Below are positions 9,294 through 19,584 of a stretch of DNA of 64,000 nt, piece after piece (the first letter of the stretch is position 1; every line of letters starts with the position of its first letter). Made by a program: the position numbers and the translations under genes. The notes beneath the pieces were generated by a model that saw only the letters and a program-made list of their open reading frames with translations, made no database searches and had not been told where the DNA came from. Source of the stretch: Pseudorhodobacter sp. PARRP1. Its GTDB lineage: Bacteria > Pseudomonadota > Alphaproteobacteria > Rhodobacterales > Rhodobacteraceae. The stretch spans positions 41,808 to 105,807 of the forward strand of contig NKIU01000011.1 of the NCBI GenBank assembly GCA_002256245.1, read 5' to 3'.

Positions 9294-10778
9294 TTATAGC
9301 TGAATCCACGCGGTTTTCAGATCGGTGTATTTCTCCAATGCATGCAGCGATTTGTCATGGCCATTGCCCGACTGGCGCACGCCGCCCAAGGGCACCGTTC
9401 CATCCGCGCCGCCATAGGTGTTGACATGCACCACCCCTGCCTTGATCGCCCGCACCATGCGGTGCGCGCGGCCAAGATTTGCCGTCCAGACAGCAGAGGC
9501 CAGACCATAAACCGTCGAGTTGGCAAGGCGGACGGCCTCGGCCTCACCGCTAAAGCGCATCACGCCCAGCACGGGGCCGAACACTTCTTCCTGCGCCAGT
9601 TTCATGGACTCTGTAATGCCGCTGAACACGGTCGGCGCAAGGTAGAAGCCGCCGGTCTCCTGCAAGATCTGGCTACCACCGGTTTCCAACCGCCCACCTT
9701 CGGCAGCGGCCTCGTGCATGAAACCCAGATCCTTCTCCATCTGCACCTGACTGGTGATCGCGCCGGATTCAGTGGCCAAATCCAACGGATCGCCGACCCG
9801 CAGGCTGGCTGCAATCTTGGCAACCTTTTCGACGAATTCATCGTGAATGCTGTCTTCCACGATCAACCGCGACCCGGCCACGCAAACCTGCCCCGAGTTG
9901 CGGAAGATGCCGTAAGCCGACACCTTCGCAGCTGCATCCAGATCAGGCGTATCGGCGAACACCACATTCGGCGACTTCCCCCCCAGTTCCAGATAACAAC
10001 GCTTCAGGTTCGAACGTGCCGAGTATTCCAGCAGACGGCGGCCAACGCCCCCCGACCCGGTAAACACCATCACATCGACATCCATATGCAGGCCCAAAGC
10101 CTCACCCACGGTATTGCCGTAGCCTGTCACCACATTCAGAACGCCCTCTGGCAGACCCGCCTCGGCGCAGAGTTCGACCAAGCGCAGCAGGGAAAGCGAG
10201 GCGATTTCGGCGGGTTTCAGCACCACCGAATTGCCAGCGGCCAAAGCAGGCGCGATCTTCCACGCCGCGATCATCATCGGGAAATTCCACGGCACAATCG
10301 CGGCGACAACGCCAACTGGTTCGCGGCTGATCATGCCCAGCACATTGGGCGCGGTCGGCGCGATCTCGCCATAAACCTTGTCGATGGCTTCGGCATAATA
10401 GCGGAAGGTCGCGGCGGCCGATCCGGGTTCGGCCTTGATCGCCATCGAAATCTCGGTGCCATTGTCACGCACGCCCAGCACCGCCAACTCCAGCGCGTGT
10501 TTCTCGATCAATTCGGCAATGCGGAACAGCACTTTTTTACGCTCAGCTGGCGCGGCGCGTGACCATTTGCCGGCTTCAAAGCTGGCGCGGGCGGCAGCTA
10601 CGGCGCGGTCAACATCGCGCGCAGCCCCTGCTGCGATCTGGCTGAACACCTTGCCGTCGATGGGCGAGATCACATCTATCATGGCCCCATCCGCAGCCTT
10701 TTCAAACTGCCCGGCAATGAACAAGCCGCCGGGCGCGACGGGCAGCAAACGCATACGGTCAATGTCGGCCTGGCTCAT
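9294..10778 (-). CDS. Aldehyde dehydrogenase family protein
   Basis: VVAAIVPWNFPMMIAAWKIAPAL; LELGGKSPNVVF; GQVCVAGSR. Confidence 0.92.
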   Translation of the reverse strand: MSQADIDRMRLLPVAPGGLFIAGQFEKAADGAMIDVISPIDGKVFSQIAAGAARDVDRAVAAARASFEAGKWSRAAPAERKKVLFRIAELIEKHALELAVLGVRDNGTEISMAIKAEPGSAAATFRYYAEAIDKVYGEIAPTAPNVLGMISREPVGVVAAIVPWNFPMMIAAWKIAPALAAGNSVVLKPAEIASLSLLRLVELCAEAGLPEGVLNVVTGYGNTVGEALGLHMDVDVMVFTGSGGVGRRLLEYSARSNLKRCYLELGGKSPNVVFADTPDLDAAAKVSAYGIFRNSGQVCVAGSRLIVEDSIHDEFVEKVAKIAASLRVGDPLDLATESGAITSQVQMEKDLGFMHEAAAEGGRLETGGSQILQETGGFYLAPTVFSGITESMKLAQEEVFGPVLGVMRFSGEAEAVRLANSTVYGLASAVWTANLGRAHRMVRAIKAGVVHVNTYGGADGTVPLGGVRQSGNGHDKSLHALEKYTDLKTAWIQL

Positions 10779-10804
10779 TATAATCTCACTTTTTAGATGG
10801 GGTA

Positions 10805-10823
10805 AGGTTCACTATATGAACCT
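10805..10823. promoter_or_regulatory. Palindromic operator candidate AGGTTCA-CTATA-TGAACCT
   Basis: Perfect 7+5+7 inverted repeat in divergent ALDH/IclR intergenic region. Confidence 0.55.
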
Positions 10824-10905
10824 ATGGTGCAAATAGAGACTTGCATATATATGCCCACAATGTCAAGTTGCTTCACGGGTTAACCAGATAAGTTGGGCGT
10901 GAATC

Positions 10906-11679
10906 ATGGGAACGGTCAGAAAGGCGCTGGGTTTGCTGGACATTCTGGCGCATCCCGACTCGCGCTATGGGCTAACCGAGATGGCGCGCCTTTCGGGTTT
11001 TGACAAAGCCACCACCCGTCGCCTTTTGCTGGAACTGAAAGCGGACGGATTTGTCGAACAGGATGAGGGGACGCGGGCCTATCTTCTGGGCCCTGCGCTG
11101 TTGATGCTGGGCCGTGCACGTGAAGAACGCTTTCCATTTTTCAAAATCGCCCAGCCCACAGTGCGCGCACTGGCTGAAAGCAGCGGTGAGACATCACATG
11201 TTTCGGAATATGTCTCAGGCGCGATGGCCTCGATTTGCGCGCAGGAATCCGACAAATCAAACCGCGTAATCGTGCAGGTTGGCGAGCGGCTGCCGCTACA
11301 CGCGACAGCGTCAGGTCTGGCCTATCTGGCTGCCAGCATGGATGCTTTTGTGGATGCCGCATTGCGCAAACCTTTGCCGCAGTTTTCGGCCAACACCATA
11401 ACCGACCCGGATGCGCTTTGGACAATTTTGAGCAATGCCCGCAGCCGGGGATATGTCGAATGCGATCAGCTGCGCGCTGATGGCGTATTTTCCGTCGGCG
11501 CGGCGATTGTCAGTCCGAAAGGTGCGCCGATTGGGGCTGTTGCTGTAGCCCTGCCTTCCATGCGGGCCGACGCTGAAAAAATCGCGGAAATCGGCGCACT
11601 GACCGCCGCCGCCGCTACAGAAATTTCAACGCGGCTGTTTGGTAAAACGGGCGGCACTCAAAGGATCAGAAAGATATGA
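10906..11679 (+). CDS. IclR family transcriptional regulator
   Basis: KALGLLDILAHPDSRYGLTEMARLSGFDKATTRRLLLELKADGFV N-terminal HTH. Confidence 0.88.
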   Translation: MGTVRKALGLLDILAHPDSRYGLTEMARLSGFDKATTRRLLLELKADGFVEQDEGTRAYLLGPALLMLGRAREERFPFFKIAQPTVRALAESSGETSHVSEYVSGAMASICAQESDKSNRVIVQVGERLPLHATASGLAYLAASMDAFVDAALRKPLPQFSANTITDPDALWTILSNARSRGYVECDQLRADGVFSVGAAIVSPKGAPIGAVAVALPSMRADAEKIAEIGALTAAAATEISTRLFGKTGGTQRIRKI

Positions 11680-12362
11680 CTTCAACGTCTACACCCCAGC
11701 GGGCGCTTATTCTGGATTTCGGCGGAGTTGTCACCCGCACCTTGTTTGAAACCCATGATTTGACCGAACGCGCACTTGATCTGGCCTCCGGCACTTTGAC
11801 TTGGCGCGGGCCGTTCGACACCAGCACCGATTCGCTCTGGGTGCAGATGCAGGCGCAGGAAATCACCGAGCGCGACTATTGGATGACCCGCACCCGCGAG
11901 GTCGGCGCATTGGTCGGCGAAAACTGGACAACGATGCAGCAATTCGTGCATCGCGCCCGTGGCGCCGAACCCGCACTGGCCCTGCGGCCCGAAGCGCGCG
12001 CAGCCATTCTGGCGGCAAAGGCGGCGGGCATCCGTCTGGCCATCCTCTCCAATGAACTCGATCTGTTTTACGGCGTCGAATTCCGCAAAAACTTCCCGCT
12101 GATTGATCTGTTCGAGGTGATCATTGACGCGACCTACACCCGAATCCTGAAACCCGATCCGCGCGCTTATACCGCTTGCCTTGAGGCTTTGAACCTGCCC
12201 GCCTCGGCCTGCGTGTTTGTCGATGACCAGTTGAAAAACGTAAACGGCGCTTTGGCGTTGAACATCCCCACCGTCCATTTCGATGTAACCGCCCCCGCTA
12301 ACAGCTATGCCAAGGCTTTGGCGATGCTTGGCTTGAACACAGAGATCCATGATCATGCGTGA
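11676..12362 (+). CDS. HAD family hydrolase
   Basis: ALILDFGGVVT; ILSNELD; KPDPRAYTACLEAL; VFVDDQLKNVNGA. Confidence 0.88.
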   Translation: MTSTSTPQRALILDFGGVVTRTLFETHDLTERALDLASGTLTWRGPFDTSTDSLWVQMQAQEITERDYWMTRTREVGALVGENWTTMQQFVHRARGAEPALALRPEARAAILAAKAAGIRLAILSNELDLFYGVEFRKNFPLIDLFEVIIDATYTRILKPDPRAYTACLEALNLPASACVFVDDQLKNVNGALALNIPTVHFDVTAPANSYAKALAMLGLNTEIHDHA

Positions 12363-13710
12363 TGACAATTTCCTGAACGAAAACAACGCCAAGCACGTCT
12401 GGCATCCTATGGCCAACGCAGCGGAGATGCGCGCCAACCCGCCGAAGATCATTCAGGGTGCCGAAGGTGTTCACATCACCGATCTGGATGGCAACCGCGT
12501 GCTGGATGCGGTGGGCGGGTTGTGGAACGTCAACCTTGGCTATTCCAGCGAACCTGTAAAACAGGCGATCTTTAACCAGATGGCCGACCTGCCCTATTAC
12601 TCCACCTTCCGCGGCACCACCAACGGGCCGATGATCGAGCTGTCGTATGAGCTGGCGCAATTCTTCAAACCCGAAGGCCTGACACGCGCGTTCTTCACCT
12701 CGGGCGGCTCGGATTCGGTGGAAACGGCGCTGCGTCTGGCGCGGCAGTATCACAAGATCAAAGGTCAGCCGGAACGCACCAAATACGTCGCCCTGAAAAA
12801 GGGCTACCATGGCACCCATGTTGGTGGCGCTTCGGTCAACGGTAACTCGAACTTCCGCCGCGCGTATGAGCCGATGCTGCCCGGCGTGATCCATCTTCCG
12901 GCACCGTGGGATTACCGCAATCCCTATGGCATCACCGACGGGGCCGAGATTGCCCGCAAGATTGCCGCCGATTTCGAAGATGAAATTGCGTTCCAAGGTG
13001 CCGACACCATCGCCGCCTTCATCATGGAGCCTGTCTTGGGCGCGGGCGGCGTCATCGTGCCGCATGAAACCTTCATGCCGCTGATGCGCGCCATTTGTGA
13101 CAAACACGGCATCCTCCTGATTGCCGATGAAGTGATCACCGCCTTTGGCCGCACCGGCGCGTGGAACGGCAGCCGCCTTTGGGGCACCCAACCCGATCTG
13201 ATGTGTACCGCCAAGGCCATCACCAACGGCTATTTTCCGTTTGGCGCGGTGATGATCCATGAAAAGCTGACGGAAGCGTTTGAATCCTCGAGATCGCCGC
13301 TGGCGACGATCAGCCATGGCTATACCTATTCCGGGCATCCGGTGGGTGCTGCGGCGGCTTTGGCCTGCCTGTCTGAAATGAAGCGGCTGGATCTGGCGGG
13401 CAATGCGGGCGCACGCGGTGCGGAATTGCTGGCGGGTCTACATGCGCTGAAAGCCAAGCATCCGCTGATCGGCGATGCGCGCGGTAAGGGTCTGATGTGT
13501 GCGGTGGAACTGGTGACAGATCATACCACCAAGGCCGCACCCGCCAAGGATGTCGTGCAAAAGGTGCAGGACGGTGCCTATGCCGAGGGCGTGATGATGC
13601 GCACTTCGGGTGCCAATATCATTATGTCACCACCGCTGATCGTTACGGCAGCGGATGTTCAGAAAATCTTGTCGGCGCTGGACGCCGGATTGAAAGAGGC
13701 CTCCAAATGA
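12349..13710 (+). CDS. Aminotransferase class III (omega-aminotransferase-like)
   Basis: NAKHVWHPMANA...; ADEVITAFGRTGAWNGS; YTYSGHPVGAAAALA. Confidence 0.9.
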   Translation: MIMRDDNFLNENNAKHVWHPMANAAEMRANPPKIIQGAEGVHITDLDGNRVLDAVGGLWNVNLGYSSEPVKQAIFNQMADLPYYSTFRGTTNGPMIELSYELAQFFKPEGLTRAFFTSGGSDSVETALRLARQYHKIKGQPERTKYVALKKGYHGTHVGGASVNGNSNFRRAYEPMLPGVIHLPAPWDYRNPYGITDGAEIARKIAADFEDEIAFQGADTIAAFIMEPVLGAGGVIVPHETFMPLMRAICDKHGILLIADEVITAFGRTGAWNGSRLWGTQPDLMCTAKAITNGYFPFGAVMIHEKLTEAFESSRSPLATISHGYTYSGHPVGAAAALACLSEMKRLDLAGNAGARGAELLAGLHALKAKHPLIGDARGKGLMCAVELVTDHTTKAAPAKDVVQKVQDGAYAEGVMMRTSGANIIMSPPLIVTAADVQKILSALDAGLKEASK

Positions 13711-14990
13711 CCACGAATGCACAGATGATTGAACGGCGGACGCGGCTTTTGGGGCCAAATGTGCGGCTGTTCTATGATGATCCGCTGCATCTGGTGAAGG
13801 GTGCTGGCACCTATGTCTGGGATGCCGATGGCCGCAAATATCTCGATTGCTACAACAACGTGCCGCATGTCGGCCATTGCCACCCGGCGGTGATCGAGGC
13901 GATCACCCGGCAGGCCAGCCAGTTGAACACCCACACCCGCTATCTGCACGAAAACATTCTGGATTTTGTTGAACGCCTGACAGGCACTTTCGGCCCACAG
14001 ATCACCTCTGCGATCATGGTTTGCACAGGGTCAGAGGCGAATGACGTGGCGTTGCGGATGGCACAAGCGATCACCGGTAAAACCGGGATCATCGCCACTG
14101 ACAAAACCTATCACGGCAACACCACCGCTGTTTCGCACCTGTCCACCCGGATGCCGCCGATTGGCGGTCATGGCGGTCATGTCCGTCATATTCCGGCCCC
14201 CGACAGCTATCGCCCCTTGGGCGGTGTGCCGGGTGCAGCCCATGCACAGGCTTTGGCCGATGCGGTGGAAGAAGCCTGCCAGTCGCTGATCGCTTCGGGT
14301 CATGGTGTGTCGGGCATGATCCTGTGCCCATTCTTCGTGAACGAAGGCTTCCCTGATCTGCCCTCAGGCTTTCTTGACCTCGCGATAGCCGTGGTGCGCA
14401 AACATGGCGGCGTGATCATCGCAGATGAAGTCCAACCGGGCTTTGGCCGCATCGGCACGCATTTCTGGGGCCATCTGAAAGCCGGTTTCGCCCCGGATAT
14501 CGTCACCATGGGCAAGCCGATGGGCAACGGCCATCCGGTTGCCTGTGTCGCGACCTCGTTTGAGATCATCTCGGCTTTCCGCAAGGCGTTCCGCTATTTC
14601 AACACCTTCGGCGGCAATCCGGTGTCCTGTGCGGCGGCGAATGCGGTGCTGGATGTGTTGGGGTCGGAAGACCTGCCCGCCAAGGCTGTCGTCACAGGCG
14701 AGCATCTGCGCGCGGGTTTCCGCAAGCTGGCCGAAAAGCACGATATAATCGGCGATGTGCGCGGCTCGGGTCTGGCGAATGGGCTGGAACTGGTGCTGGA
14801 CCGCACCACCAAAGCCCCGGCGACCGAGATAGCCACAAAGATCATCAACGATCTGCGCCAGCGCGGGCTTTTGATGGGCACCAATGGCATCAACTACAAT
14901 GTGCTGAAAATCCGCCCGCCGATGGCCTTTGGCATCGCAGAGGCTGATCAGGTGATCGCCGCGATTGACGATGTGCTAGGCGCATTGTGA
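13707..14990 (+). CDS. Aminotransferase class III; candidate phospholyase-type enzyme
   Basis: YLDCYNNVPHVGHCHPAVIEAI; IIADEVQPGFGRIGTHFWG; ATG at 13707 overlaps previous stop. Confidence 0.85.
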   Translation: MTTNAQMIERRTRLLGPNVRLFYDDPLHLVKGAGTYVWDADGRKYLDCYNNVPHVGHCHPAVIEAITRQASQLNTHTRYLHENILDFVERLTGTFGPQITSAIMVCTGSEANDVALRMAQAITGKTGIIATDKTYHGNTTAVSHLSTRMPPIGGHGGHVRHIPAPDSYRPLGGVPGAAHAQALADAVEEACQSLIASGHGVSGMILCPFFVNEGFPDLPSGFLDLAIAVVRKHGGVIIADEVQPGFGRIGTHFWGHLKAGFAPDIVTMGKPMGNGHPVACVATSFEIISAFRKAFRYFNTFGGNPVSCAAANAVLDVLGSEDLPAKAVVTGEHLRAGFRKLAEKHDIIGDVRGSGLANGLELVLDRTTKAPATEIATKIINDLRQRGLLMGTNGINYNVLKIRPPMAFGIAEADQVIAAIDDVLGAL

Positions 14991-15952
14991 CTGACATCGC
15001 AGCACTTGCGGCAGAGGCCGCTTCGCATTGGCCGCAAATCACCAACACCCCCGTGCTGGTGATGCACCGCGAAAACACCGTGTTCCGGGTCGAAACCACC
15101 GAAGGACACCACGCCCTGCGCCTGCACCGCCCCGGCTATCATTCCGATGCGGCGTTGCAGTCCGAACTCGATTGGATGGCAATGCTGTCGCGGGAAGGCA
15201 TGCAGGTGCCCAAACCCGCAGCCGCGCGGACGGGCAACTATCTGGTGATGCTGGACGGGGCCGTGCCGCGCAAGGCCAGCCTGCTGTCCTGGCTGCCCGG
15301 AACCCCGATGGGCGAGACGCGCAAGCCGTTGGCGTTCCACGGGGCCGCCCGCACCGCCTTGTTCCAGAACATCGGCCGCCAAATGGCGCAGATGCACAAA
15401 CTGACCGATGCTTGGACGCTGCCGCAAGGCTTCGAGCGCCCGAAATGGGATGCCGAGGGCCTGATTGGCGAGGCCCCGTTCTGGGGGCCGTTCTGGGCGA
15501 TTGAGGCTACGCCAGACGACACAGACTTACTGCAAAACATCCGCGCCCGCACTAAAACCGCCCTTGCGGATTATCTCGCCATAGGTGCCGATTACGGCCT
15601 GATCCACGCCGATCTGGTGCGCGAGAATGTGCTGGTCGATACAGACGCCTTACGCTTTATCGACTTTGACGATAGCGGCTTTGGCTTTCGGATGTTCGAC
15701 ATCGCCACGACCTTGCTCAAAAATCTTGAGGAACCTGATGCACCGGCGCTCGAAGCGGCCCTGCTGCATGGCTATACGCACGTCCGCCCGTTGCGCCCTG
15801 CCGATCTTGCCATGCTGAACTTGTTTGTGGTGCTGCGCAGCCTGACCTATCTGGGCTGGGCGCATAGCCGCCCGGATGATCCGAACATCAAAGCACGGGC
15901 AGAGCGTTTCCTGCGGGTGGCAAAGCAGGTGATCGCGGCGCGGATGCCCTAA
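14987..15952 (+). CDS. Phosphotransferase (aminoglycoside phosphotransferase/hydroxylysine kinase-like)
   Basis: GLIHADLVRENVLVD, LRFIDFDDSGFGFRMFDIATTL kinase motifs; overlaps previous stop. Confidence 0.88.
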   Translation: MTDIAALAAEAASHWPQITNTPVLVMHRENTVFRVETTEGHHALRLHRPGYHSDAALQSELDWMAMLSREGMQVPKPAAARTGNYLVMLDGAVPRKASLLSWLPGTPMGETRKPLAFHGAARTALFQNIGRQMAQMHKLTDAWTLPQGFERPKWDAEGLIGEAPFWGPFWAIEATPDDTDLLQNIRARTKTALADYLAIGADYGLIHADLVRENVLVDTDALRFIDFDDSGFGFRMFDIATTLLKNLEEPDAPALEAALLHGYTHVRPLRPADLAMLNLFVVLRSLTYLGWAHSRPDDPNIKARAERFLRVAKQVIAARMP

Positions 15953-15970
15953 ACCCGCGCGACACCCGCC

Positions 15971-16363
15971 CTACAGGATCTGCGCGCGTTGATCGGAAAA
16001 GCTGACCCGAATGGTCATGCCGCCCTCGTTCATCATCCACGGGCGGATGCGATAACTGCGCGCGCCGCTGGCATGCATCGGGTCTGCGTCGCAAATGGCC
16101 CGCACCTGCTCCACACTATCGGCGCGCATAATGAACATGCCTTCGCCCAAGTGATGCTGGCCATCCTCGGTCCAGAACGGACCTGCGGCCAGCATGATCC
16201 CTTCACGCTCCAGCCGCACCTGATGATCCAGATGCGCCGGCGTCACCTCGTCCAGCAGATGTTCGTTGCCGGGGATCGGCGTGGTGAACACCACAAACAA
16301 CTGCATGTTCAGCATGGTCGGCGTTTCTGCCAAAATTTGCGCGCGGGTGTGTTTGTAGATCAT
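15971..16363 (-). CDS. YciI family protein
   Basis: LLDEVTPAHLDHQVRLEREGIMLAAGPFWTEDG; MFIMRADSVEQVRAICDADP. Confidence 0.75.
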   Translation of the reverse strand: MIYKHTRAQILAETPTMLNMQLFVVFTTPIPGNEHLLDEVTPAHLDHQVRLEREGIMLAAGPFWTEDGQHHLGEGMFIMRADSVEQVRAICDADPMHASGARSYRIRPWMMNEGGMTIRVSFSDQRAQIL

Positions 16364-16383
16364 GGCGTCCTCTTTTTGCGGGA

Positions 16384-17181
16384 TCAGTCGCGCAATTTGC
16401 GCGAACGGTTCTGGATCGCGTTGAACACCAACAGCAAGGCGGTCGAGAACAGCACCAGCAGCGTGGCAATCGCCATCACGGACGGGTCGAGGTTCTCTCG
16501 CGTGCCGCTGAGCAATTCGCGCGGCAGGGTGCGCTGTTCCGGCCCGGTCAACAGCACCGCCACCACCACCTCATCGAACGACGTGGTAAAGGCGAAAATC
16601 GCGCCCGAAATCACCCCCGGCAGGATCAGGGGAAGAGTCACCACCCGAAAACTTGTTACCGCACCCGCCCCAAGGCTGGAGGCCGCACGCAACAGCACCG
16701 GATCAAGCTGCGCGACTGAGGCCGAAACCGTGATCACCACAAACGGCACCGCCAAGGCCACATGCGCCAGCACCAACCCGGTCAAACTGTTGGCCAGCCC
16801 CAGTTTTGAGAACATGAAATAGATGCCAACCGCCGTGATGATCGTCGGCACGATCATCGGCGACATCAGCGCCGCCACCACCAAAGGCTTGCCGCGAAAG
16901 GTGACTTTTGACAGCCCAACCGCCGCAAATGTGCCCAAAGGCGTGGCAATCGCCACCGTCGCCGCTGCCACGATCAAACTGTTGCGAATGGCATTCCACC
17001 AGCGGTCATCGACAAACAGTTTGGCATACCACTCGGTCGAAAACCCCTCCAACGGGTAGCTGAGGATGCTGGATGAGTTGAACGACAACGGAATGATGGC
17101 AAGGATCGGCGCGATCAGGAAAAACAACACCAATGCGCCGCAGATTTTGATGGCAAGCCGCCACAGATATTGACTGTCCAT
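16384..17181 (-). CDS. ABC transporter permease, PotC-like
   Basis: LAHVALAVPFVVITVSASVAQLDPVLLRAASSLGAGAVTSFRVVTLPLILPGVISG EAA loop; internal Met start MDSQYLWR. Confidence 0.88.
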   Translation of the reverse strand: MDSQYLWRLAIKICGALVLFFLIAPILAIIPLSFNSSSILSYPLEGFSTEWYAKLFVDDRWWNAIRNSLIVAAATVAIATPLGTFAAVGLSKVTFRGKPLVVAALMSPMIVPTIITAVGIYFMFSKLGLANSLTGLVLAHVALAVPFVVITVSASVAQLDPVLLRAASSLGAGAVTSFRVVTLPLILPGVISGAIFAFTTSFDEVVVAVLLTGPEQRTLPRELLSGTRENLDPSVMAIATLLVLFSTALLLVFNAIQNRSRKLRD

Positions 17182-17185
17182 GATG

Positions 17186-18391
17186 TTATCCCAACCCGAT
17201 CCGGTCGGCACCGACCAGTTTGACATAGACGCCATAGAGCAGCAGCGTCGCCAGCAGCAGGATGCTGCCCAAAGCCGCCGCCAAGCCCCAATTCACCGTC
17301 TGCGTGGTGTTAAAGGCGATGTAGAACGGCAAAAGCTGATCCCCCGGCCCGCCCAGCAGCAAGGGCGTGATGTAATAGCCCAGCGCAAGGATGAACACGA
17401 GCAGCCCGGCCGCCGAAATCCCCGGCACGATCTGCGGCAGATAGACGCTGAAAAAGGTCCGCACCGGCCCCGCCCCCAGCGAACTTGCCGCCAGCGTCTG
17501 CGTCGCAGACACATTCCGCATCGCCCCCAGCACCGGCAGCACTGCATAGGGCAGCAGAATATGGCTAAGCGCGATCAGCACCCCGGTGCGGTTGAACACC
17601 AACTCCAGCGGCGCGTCGATTATGCCGATTTTCAGCAGAACGTTGTTGATGATGCCATTTTTCTGCAAAATCACCATCCATGCGGCGGACCTGACCAGAA
17701 GCGAGGTCCACAAAGGCAACAGCAGCACGATCATCAACAGACCTTGCGTGCCGGTGCTGACCGATTTCAACAGATAGGCCGCAGGCAAGGCAAGGATCAG
17801 GCAAATTGCCGTGACCGACGCCGCGATTTTCAGGGTGCGGGCCAGCACGTCCAGATAAAGGCGGCTTTCGTCAGGGGCAAAATGCAGGCTCCCCGCCGCA
17901 TCGCGCCGCAAATCCAGCGCCGCTAGCACAAAGAAATCGCTATACGGCCCGGCAGCCCGGTCTATCGCCGTCCAAACCGCAGGTTGCCCCCAAGCCGGAT
18001 CCAGCTCGGGCAGGCGCGTCGTCCAATCTGTGCCCTCGGCAAACTCGCCCTTCAAGCCGCGCGCTGTGGTGCTGATCACGCCACGCAACGCGGGATCATC
18101 ATAGCTAAGCCTGCGCGCAGGCGTCCCCGCCGTGCGTGCATTGGCGGCGGTGGTCAGATCGCGCGCCACCGCTTCAAAGGCAGTAGGGCCGGGAAGGCCC
18201 GCCCCATCCCATTTGGCAATTTCGGTGACGGTCAGCGGCATGACCTCGGCCAATTCGTCATCGCGCACCGCAAGGCCCAACATGCCGCCAATCGGTACGA
18301 AAAACACCGCGAATAGATAGATCACCACTGGCAGGATCATCAGCGCGGCTCCTGCCCGCCGTATCGTGCCTGTGTGCAGCGCAAAACTCAT
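17186..18391 (-). CDS. ABC transporter permease, PotB-like
   Basis: LAASSLGAGPVRTFFSVYLPQIVPGISAAGLLVFILALGYYITPLLLGG. Confidence 0.88.
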   Translation of the reverse strand: MSFALHTGTIRRAGAALMILPVVIYLFAVFFVPIGGMLGLAVRDDELAEVMPLTVTEIAKWDGAGLPGPTAFEAVARDLTTAANARTAGTPARRLSYDDPALRGVISTTARGLKGEFAEGTDWTTRLPELDPAWGQPAVWTAIDRAAGPYSDFFVLAALDLRRDAAGSLHFAPDESRLYLDVLARTLKIAASVTAICLILALPAAYLLKSVSTGTQGLLMIVLLLPLWTSLLVRSAAWMVILQKNGIINNVLLKIGIIDAPLELVFNRTGVLIALSHILLPYAVLPVLGAMRNVSATQTLAASSLGAGPVRTFFSVYLPQIVPGISAAGLLVFILALGYYITPLLLGGPGDQLLPFYIAFNTTQTVNWGLAAALGSILLLATLLLYGVYVKLVGADRIGLG

Positions 18392-18450
18392 GGCATCAAT
18401 CCCGGATCAGCGAAGGGTCAGGCGCTGCCTTGCGACAGCGCCTGCACAGA

Positions 18451-19491
18451 TCAATTGCCCGACCAAGCCGCAAAACGTGTGTTCAGCGCGTCGATGTTGG
18501 CAATCCAGAACGGCACATCCAACGGCAGCGATACCGCCACGTTCTCTGGCGCCGATGGCAGCGATTCCGCAAGAGCGGGGTCCAGCATGGTTTGCGCTTC
18601 GGTGACACCAACCCCGCCGCCCAGTTGCTCCGGCCATTTCACCTGCACAGCCGGACGGCTCATGAATTCCAGCAGCTTGTAGGCATTGTCGAGGTGGGGC
18701 GAATCTTTCATCACCACCCAGCTGTCGACAAGGAACATGCTGCCGTCATAGGTCAGCTTGAACTGAGTGCCATCGGTCTTGTTCGAATTGCCGACGCGGG
18801 TGTGATAGGTTGTGGTCATTGCAACCTCGCCCGAGCCAAGCAGTTGCATCGGTTGGTTGCCGCTGGTCCACCAGACTATGCTGGGTTTCAACTCGTCCAG
18901 CTTGGCAAAGGCGCGGTCTACACCTTCCGGGGTGGCCAGAACTTTGTAGACATCCGCCTGCGGCACGCCATCGGCCATCAGCGCGAATTCAAGGTTCATC
19001 TTCGGGCCTTGCCGCATCGCCCGCTTGCCGGGGAACTTTTTCAAATCCCAGAAGTCGGCCCAGTTTTTCGGCCCATCGGTAAAGACCTTTGTGTCATAGG
19101 CCATCACCATCGAATAGATGTTGGCAGGGATGCCACAATCCGATGCAGTGCCGGGCAGGTATTTCTCGATGCCGCCAAGCTTTGCCGGGTCCAACACCTG
19201 CAAGAAACCCTCCTCGCAGCCAATGGCCAACTCGTCGCCCTCAACCTCGATCACATCCCAAGTGTTGGCATCGCCACCCTCGGCTTTCGAGCGCAGCGCG
19301 CCGACGCCGCCATCCCAGCTGTCTTCGGCCAACGGCAAACCGCTTTCGGCCTTGAAGGGATCAAAGAATACCGTGCGCTGCGCGTCTTGGAAAATACCGC
19401 CCCAAGATACCACGGTCAGATCGCGAGCAATTCCGGCAGTGGGAATCGCTGTCAGGGTCGCAAGCGCAGCCCAGTGTAGAACTTTTTTCAT
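18451..19491 (-). CDS. ABC transporter substrate-binding protein, PotD-like (polyamine family)
   Basis: MKKVLHWAALATLTAIPTAGIARDLTVVSWGGIFQDAQ signal peptide plus SBP pattern. Confidence 0.88.
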   Translation of the reverse strand: MKKVLHWAALATLTAIPTAGIARDLTVVSWGGIFQDAQRTVFFDPFKAESGLPLAEDSWDGGVGALRSKAEGGDANTWDVIEVEGDELAIGCEEGFLQVLDPAKLGGIEKYLPGTASDCGIPANIYSMVMAYDTKVFTDGPKNWADFWDLKKFPGKRAMRQGPKMNLEFALMADGVPQADVYKVLATPEGVDRAFAKLDELKPSIVWWTSGNQPMQLLGSGEVAMTTTYHTRVGNSNKTDGTQFKLTYDGSMFLVDSWVVMKDSPHLDNAYKLLEFMSRPAVQVKWPEQLGGGVGVTEAQTMLDPALAESLPSAPENVAVSLPLDVPFWIANIDALNTRFAAWSGN

Positions 19492-19584
19492 CTGATACTC
19501 CTGTTGAATGATCCGGTTTGGCCCGGTCTGCTTTTCCGCCACGGATGCGGCGGTCTTCTTGCCAAAGGCGGGCAAAATGCCGCC

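Noticed and set aside
9342-10562. 406-aa plus-strand ORF
   Set aside because: Entirely antisense to the well-supported aldehyde dehydrogenase (9294-10778); His/Arg-rich translation typical of an antisense frame in GC-rich DNA.
12298-13338. 346-aa minus-strand ORF
   Set aside because: Antisense to the class III aminotransferase at 12349-13710; no recognisable domain.
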